A stretch of 64,000 bases of DNA, taken from NCBI RefSeq assembly GCF_964355755.1, contig NC_092675.1:7474312-7538311 (forward strand), written 5' to 3'. Made by a program: the position numbers and the translations under genes. A model generated the notes under the pieces. That model did not search any database, had not been told where the DNA came from, and was given only the letters and a program-made list of their open reading frames with translations. The first letter of the stretch is position 1. Each line of letters opens with the position of its first letter. Below, one piece after another: positions 58,203-64,000 of this stretch. The stretch comes from Antedon mediterranea (lineage: Eukaryota > Echinodermata > Crinoidea > Comatulida > Antedonidae).

Positions 58203-61200
58203 ATGAAATTATTAATTACTGTGATATTCTTTATCTGCCTAGCTTCTGCAAAAGTAAGTATTTTCCGCATTTTTTCAAGGAGATAGGCTATGATTATCTG
58301 CGTGCTAAAAAAAAACATACCGACGAATGCGCCGACAATTAATGTGAAATCAAAGAGCTTCCACGAGTACTTTTATCATTGTTAAATTAGCTTAACTATC
58401 AGGTTATGAATTAGGGTTGTTTTTGTAATTTTGACTGAACATTCAATTATCACTAACTTCTCATTACATAAAACATATTAAAGCAGTTCCCCCATAACCA
58501 AGGCGTACGTGCGTTACCACCCTTTACCTAAGTGAAACTCCCTGCTAAGTGTAAAGTTGTTTATAGATAGTGAAGCATGGTATATAAGTACTCATATTAG
58601 GCCACTTTACATCATCGTAAATCGTATTAGCGTAAACAAATAAACGATAAACGTGCTTTTTAGTTGTTACACAAGATGCATTGTGTATCAGAATTGCGAA
58701 TAGTACCCGTCAATGTGTAACAAAAGACTTAATTTGGCTGTCTGGCACTTTCCAATCACTTTAATGGGCCTGATAAAAGTAGCCACTGTGCATTTCGAGG
58801 TTGACTATCCGTGGTGCAAGAGATAACCAATTCCTTCTATGAATAAATAATACCAATTGTTTGCATGTACGATGTTTATTCTCTACCGTGTATGATGAAG
58901 GTTTAAACAGGGAGTTGTAGAACTCCCTGGTTTAACAACATTGAGACACGAAGTCAGACTGATCCTCCCGTTTACTTAATTAACAGTTGACAGTTTGGCA
59001 AATGAACTAAAATATGTCATCATCCAAATAATGTATTTTTATATGTAATCATTCTGACTGAATACATTTTTTTTTTAGGCCCATCAAACAAAATTGATAA
59101 AATAACATGATTCTTGGTCAAAGATACGGCGCGACGTGTTATTCGTTAGTATACGTCACACACGTGGGAGATTTTGTATATAAACTTTGGCTGATGTTTT
59201 CAATAATCATTTTGTCTAGCTTGACTTGTGCTTTTAATTATACCCATTAAAACCTCGCATTTGTTGTTGTAATCTTCAAACTATTCATCTCCTTGTAATT
59301 GATATTAAAGGAACTCCCCCTTGTTCAGTCGCCTAGAGATTTGTGCCTTTGAAAGTTTACGATAATTAGCAAATCAGGCACTGTTATTAATTAACCTTAA
59401 ATTTAACCCTTTCATGTTGGCCTACTTTATTTTCCCTCAATGCCAAGCCAGATAAGACTCGTGATTCATGATATGTTAAGAACGTCACGATGTCGTTTAT
59501 TTTTATATGATAACAATTTATGTAAAATTAAAAATTAGGATTTGAATATAAATCTTAATTATTGAATTAGAAATGAGTATCCTATTCATAGAAACTTAAT
59601 AAATAAAATATCCTATTTAAAAGCTACATTTAGTATTACTGTAAATAATGTCAACGTTAAAATCTATTTAAGAGAGTGTAGTTTGTTACGTTACAGATTT
59701 AGGCTATTGTATTGTATATACGTATATCCACTTACACATGTCGTATCAAAATGACCCAATGGTCCTGGGATGGTCACTCCGTCTCAGAAAATGATAAAAG
59801 ATATAAATGTAACAAAATAAGAATTATAATCTAGATACAAATACTATATAAAGCAATTCGTGATTGTTGAGTATATTTCTGATCGAGTGTGTGTTTATGA
59901 AGTTACTCTTAGTCTTATCAGTGAAAAGCATTTTTCTTTTGCAGCTCTGTGATTAATGATTTTTGATCATTTAGTTGTTTCAGAATCACTGTGAAGTCTT
60001 CGGCCATCTTAGATAATGTATTTATTTTAACTTATTTCTCCATGGTCTTATAAAGCTCATAATCAATTTACCAATTGGTAACTTGAGGTCATTTTATAAA
60101 CATTAATTAGCCTTAAAATAAGCTTTTATTGTCCCGCCGGGCCTAGTGGGTGATAATCGTGGTGTTAATTTACACATAAGTTAACACGCTGCGATACACT
60201 ACACTAGGTGTGTTAAAACAAACTAATTTGAAGACTAGTAATATTAGTGTTATGTGTTGATAACTAACACATGCTGTGGCTGTGTGTAAGTTTTTCCGCA
60301 TGGCCAAGTATCGTATGAATCATAATTAATAATCAAAATAATGATATTGTAGCAGTAATGCCATTATCATGGTGTAAATCAATATCAGAAATAAACAACT
60401 GCGTGAGTTAAAAACAAGAGGAAAGCTCAATGATGCATTATTTCTGTTATTATGTGGATTACTCTTACTGTATTTTATTTTCAAATATCTCTAAATGTTG
60501 TGCATACGGTGAAGAAATAAGTAATAATAAATAGGTACTAATAATAGGCCTATAATTAATGCATACATCAACACATTGCCACAGGTTTATATATTGTAGG
60601 CCCACCAATTGCCCTCATGGGTCAAATTAAATTAAAGGCCGCAATTGTAAAGAATGTTTATATGCATTGCAACGCGAGGATGTAAATTGCGCAATGCAAG
60701 TTAGTTGACAAATCACAATCGACAGTGGATCGATCGAGTGTTGGTCAACTTGGATCGATCGAGTGTTGGTCAACTTGGATCGATCGAGTGTTGGGCAACT
60801 AACTTGCGTTGCGCCTAAATCCGCACGGTGTGTCTAAGTGAGAAATCATGCTTAGATATACACCAATATTGTAAATAACAACATTCCGAACCATTTATTT
60901 TTTTAGAGAACGCTTGAAAATGTAGGCTATTTCAGGCCCGTAGCCAGGGGGGGTTTTTATGGTTCGGGCGAACCCCCCCTTTACAGCGAACCCCCCTTAA
61001 CTGACTGCGAACCCCCATCCCCGACATGCCCAATACCTCACCCTCATCTCCAAAAACCAAATACGTGCCCCACAGTACAAAAAGTTGTTCGTAAATTAAA
61101 AAATTCGTAAACTCGTTCGGAATAACTCATACAGTACCTTCTTCCCTGTATGAGCATACTTCGAGTGATATAGTCTGTAAAGAGTTACAAATGAATTGCC

Positions 61201-63583
61201 GATTTTAACATGAAAAACAAATGTTTGGTCCCTGCATGTAACATGATATTGACGCGTCTCACAGCGAGCTGGGGGACGAACGAACGATTCGTACGATTCG
61301 TACAAAGGACACCGCCAGACAACTGCGTACCAATTGTTTAGATCACTGGCAGTCAGGCAGCATGCATAAAGTATATAGCCTTCCGACATACATCAGTATT
61401 TATGTGTGGCTATGAAGTATAATGTATCATAGAGGATTATAGTGAATATTAATATTTTACACTATAATATCTATGGTATCATGTACTGTAGTTCACATTA
61501 TGACATCCGATTATTTTTTTCTATACGTACTCAAATGTATCAATATCACCTATTTACATTAGCATATTTAATTTCCTCAACAAATTGCTGTAAATAAATA
61601 TTATAGATAGAGCTATAATAAGAATTGCATTTGCCTTCACCCAGTGTGCTTTTTTCGGGGCTTCTCCTAGACGTACGTTCGCATTGAACTTGAACGCAAA
61701 AAAAAATATCGAGTAAATGATCAAACAATCGGCGGTTCCGCACAGAGCACGCGCATCTAACATACGGCAACAAGCAACGAGTCCAAGTACGATCGTTTTG
61801 CTCATTGGTAGCATGCTGCATGAGAGTGTCTTTTCCGGCCATCTAGGGGTGTCATTTAACAAAATTTGCTTCGCCTCAGGGGGGGGGGGGGGGTAGGTAC
61901 TGGGGTGGGTAGGTATGGGGGTGGGGGTGACCCAAATACTTAGTGTGCGAACCCCCCCTTGACAGATCCTGGCTACGGCCCTGTATTTGGTGATTTCCAA
62001 AACTAAAATAACAACATTGTGTATGTTTTATTGTTTAGAAGCAAAGGCCGCGTAAATTATCATCTGAACAGGCAAAAGCAGTTCTTGATGAGTTAACATA
62101 TACCAAGGAACAGCAAATATACAACATAAATGATATTAATGACCAACAACTTGGTAAGGAAATCACGAAAGAAGCACAGAGGCAGGTTAAGAATTTCATC
62201 AAAAGTATGTACGATTATTACTTCCGTCAGAATGGCGAGAGGTCATGTGGTCGAGCGCGTGTGTTTGTTTGTTTGTTTCTTTCTATGTTTGTTAGTTGAA
62301 TTGAATTGAATTGGATTGAAATTTATATTTATACTGGGTAACCTCTTCAGTCAAAGACTGGTCTCCCAGAGGGCCCAGTTGGTGATCAGTGGCTGTGATG
62401 TACTAATACACCGGGGTAAACCCCTACTCGTCTCGAAAGATGTAGGCCTACTGGTTCTTTAAAGTGCACACGAGTTAGATGTGTACACTGGACCTACGGT
62501 TTATAGTCCTTATCCGAGAAGACTCGTTCTACCACCAGAACGATGGAGTGAGTGAGCCTCGAACCCCTGCCGTTGTTATGGCTACATCGGTACCGTAGTT
62601 GTTATTAGCAGTATACTAAAAAACCCAATTTTCATAAGATTATGAAGGACGGTTTCGTAGCTATATGGGAATACGTAATGTCATGCATTGGCGAGGTTTG
62701 CGCTCTCTGGAATGCCCTTTCAGTTTCTCATTGATATTGATTGATTAATTATTATCGATTAACTTATTTTTTTTAAAGTCTATTTCATTTAAACGGTGGG
62801 ATGAGTGTTATGGCCACAATAATTATTAGTTGATTTTTTTTTTAGATCCTTGCAGTACCATGAAATGTAACCAAGGACAGATTTGCGCATTAAACGAAAA
62901 CTTCGAACCAACGTGCACATGCGCAGAATTCTGTACTGGTTCGGAAATAGAGACTAACATCTGTGACAGCGCCAACGTAACGTACCCAAGCGAATGCGAG
63001 TTCTATCGTAGAAAATGTCTGACTCCAAAGATATTAGCTGACGTTGAGTTGGACTATTATGGTTCTTGTTTAGGTTCGTATTCCGTATTTTCATTGAACT
63101 GCTGCAAGACGTCCGTTTTAGTCAATTGTATTGCGTAAAAAATACTAATATTTCACTCAATACATATTGAATTTCTTTACAGGAGAATTTTAAATGTTAA
63201 GAGTGTTTCTATTAGCCTAAATGGTTTAAACCTAAGTCCATAGGTTAGATGACTTATTTTTTACACTAAAAGACACTGGTAGCTTTGTTTTATGCGCTTT
63301 GATCGCCTTTTTACACCAACCCATATTATTGTTGTTCTGTATGTTTATTAACTGACCCTACAGATGTTGAGCAGATGTGCTCTCCTTCCGATCTACTGGC
63401 GATGCCCTCTCTGCTGCAACAATGGTTCTACATGGGTATGGGAGAGCTCACGCAACGGGACTCTTTAGAGCTGACAACGGTATCTTTACTTGATTCACCC
63501 CAATCACAGAAGAAAACACCTAAGCGAATGATGAAGTTTCTGAGATACCGATTTAATATGTTGGACGATTCGGCCCCAAACAG
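58203..63583 (+). CDS. SPARC: SPARC/osteonectin family protein, 5' part (runs off right edge)
   Basis: Exons 58203-58253, 62039-62204, 62846-63073 and 63364-63583 join with consistent phases (0, 1, 1), giving 222 residues; the last ends in phase 2 at GTAAAT, so the gene continues past 64000. The start MKLLITVIFFICLASAK is a clear signal peptide. Residues 18-72 form the N-terminal segment, which lacks the acidic runs of vertebrate SPARC domain I. The follistatin-like domain (about 73-149) has ten Cys, NPCSTMKC to LDYYGSC, and a glycosylation sequon NVT in the position of the SPARC site. Exon 4 begins the extracellular calcium-binding domain (MCSPSDLLAMPSLLQQWFY); its EF hands lie beyond the window. 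SPARC is a secreted matricellular collagen- and calcium-binding protein. The weak donor GTTCGT at 63074 is supported by phase. Confidence 0.88.
58254..60720 (+). other. SPARC intron 1, left part
   Basis: Intron 1 is 3.8 kb (donor GTAAGT at 58254, acceptor TTGTTTAG at 62038). No exon or element could be supported in this part; it is AT-rich. Confidence 0.5.
60727..60801. repeat. 25-bp minisatellite, three copies
   Basis: GGATCGATCGAGTGTTGGTC starts at 60727, 60752 and 60777; the third unit has one change (GGGCAACT). Each unit contains the palindrome ATCGATCGA. Confidence 0.9.
60933..61983. mobile_element. DNA transposon remnant, CAGGGCCGTAGCCAGG ends
   Basis: CAGGCCCGTAGCCAGG at 60933 and the inverse CCTGGCTACGGCCCTG ending at 61983 bound 1051 bp; C/G-rich GCGAACCCCCC blocks extend the inverted ends. 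TATTT lies immediately outside on both sides (60928-60932 and 61984-61988), a likely 5-bp duplication. The interior includes the shared core CCGGCCATCTAGGGGTGTCA (61837-61856). Minus-strand open frames at 61096-62000 lie within it and show no transposase motif. Confidence 0.8.
62335..62600 (-). mobile_element. SINE family 1 copy
   Basis: It shares CACCGGGGTAAACCCCTAC, TTTAAAGTGCAC and CTCGTTCTACCACCAGAAC with the other copies. The minus strand has GGGGTTCGAGGCTC (B box). A (GAATT)n-type run at 62295-62320 is probably its 3' tail. It lies in SPARC intron 2. Confidence 0.8.
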
Positions 63584-64000
63584 GTAAATCAATACAGTTA
63601 CTTTATAACGTACGGTTGGTAAGCATATATGCATTTAAAGGATGATATAGAAAGGTATGGTATTAAGAATAAGATTATAGTGATAGTATTTAGTTAGTAG
63701 TTATAGTAGGCCTACAATGATAGTTGTTCAAGGAAACCGCATCAGTTCGTTTTCCGTACAACATAATAATTGGCAAGATCAAATCTTTGGCAAAGCGACA
63801 GAGTGCGTGCTATTTGTTATTTCAGCTAATGTTGAAGGTAAATATAACTCGAGATTTTAATCAGCTGTTGTCGCGTCACCAATATTTAGATTTTCATGAA
63901 AATCAATAGGCATGGTATGTGACTATTTGGAAAAAGAAAATTTAGGAAGAAATTGAAAATTGTGGACATTTTCGTGCAAACAAACAAACAGATAGATATA
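63584..64000 (+). other. SPARC intron 4, incomplete
   Basis: After the donor at 63584 no further SPARC exon (EF-hand coding) is recognisable before the window ends. Confidence 0.6.

Noticed and set aside
61554-62000. 148-residue minus-strand frame beginning MEITKYRAVARICQGG
   Set aside because: It reads through the inverted end of the 60933-61983 transposon and has no recognisable domain.
63824-63835. 12-bp microexon of SPARC (CTAATGTTGAAG between TTTCAG and GTAAAT)
   Set aside because: Splice words fit, but the encoded residues match nothing recognisable in SPARC and phase cannot be tested without the next exon.

Overview
The window is eukaryotic nuclear DNA: AT-rich, with short coding exons split by GT-AG introns of up to about 8.6 kb, and heavily loaded with small non-autonomous transposons and tRNA-derived SINEs. 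Protein similarity is closest to metazoan, vertebrate-like families. A foldback element with tandem-repeat arms and the general gene style suggest an invertebrate deuterostome, most likely an echinoderm. The species call is inference; no marker gene is present.

Layout, left to right. (1) 526-2567 (+): the last three exons of a cytochrome P450 of the CYP4V type; the gene starts left of the window. (2) 3733-6390 (+): a complete three-exon gene for a 142-residue, highly charged coiled-coil protein that I do not recognise, with an imperfect RFX X-box about 116 bp upstream. (3) 6391-15966: no convincing coding exon; several MITEs, one split by a younger insertion, and a near-palindromic X-box at 7948. 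(4) 15967-36409 (+): a complete CDKL2-type cyclin-dependent-kinase-like gene in ten coding exons. Its introns carry many mobile elements and a minisatellite of about 49 copies of a 32-bp unit (33.9-35.5 kb). (5) 36410-44443: repeats only, including a clear piggyBac-type MITE. (6) 44444-54880 (-): a complete eight-exon SH2D4-type adaptor gene (490 residues by exon joining, all phases compatible). (7) 54881-58202: intergenic, with possible noncoding 5' exons. (8) 58203-63583 (+): the first four coding exons of a SPARC (osteonectin) family gene that runs off the right edge.

The four recognisable genes do not form a pathway: a membrane monooxygenase, a CMGC kinase, an SH2 adaptor and a secreted matrix calcium-binding protein. 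The kinase and the small coiled-coil gene may share ciliary regulation (X-box motifs), which is a hypothesis. The most unusual material is non-genic: a foldback element whose inverted arms are themselves tandem repeats, a pyrimidine-rich minisatellite whose every unit resembles a 3' splice site, clusters of the palindrome CGTATACG, and strong over-use of the palindromic octamer TAGGCCTA. All exon joins were made by hand from reading frame, splice sites and remembered family sequence; no alignment or transcript was available.
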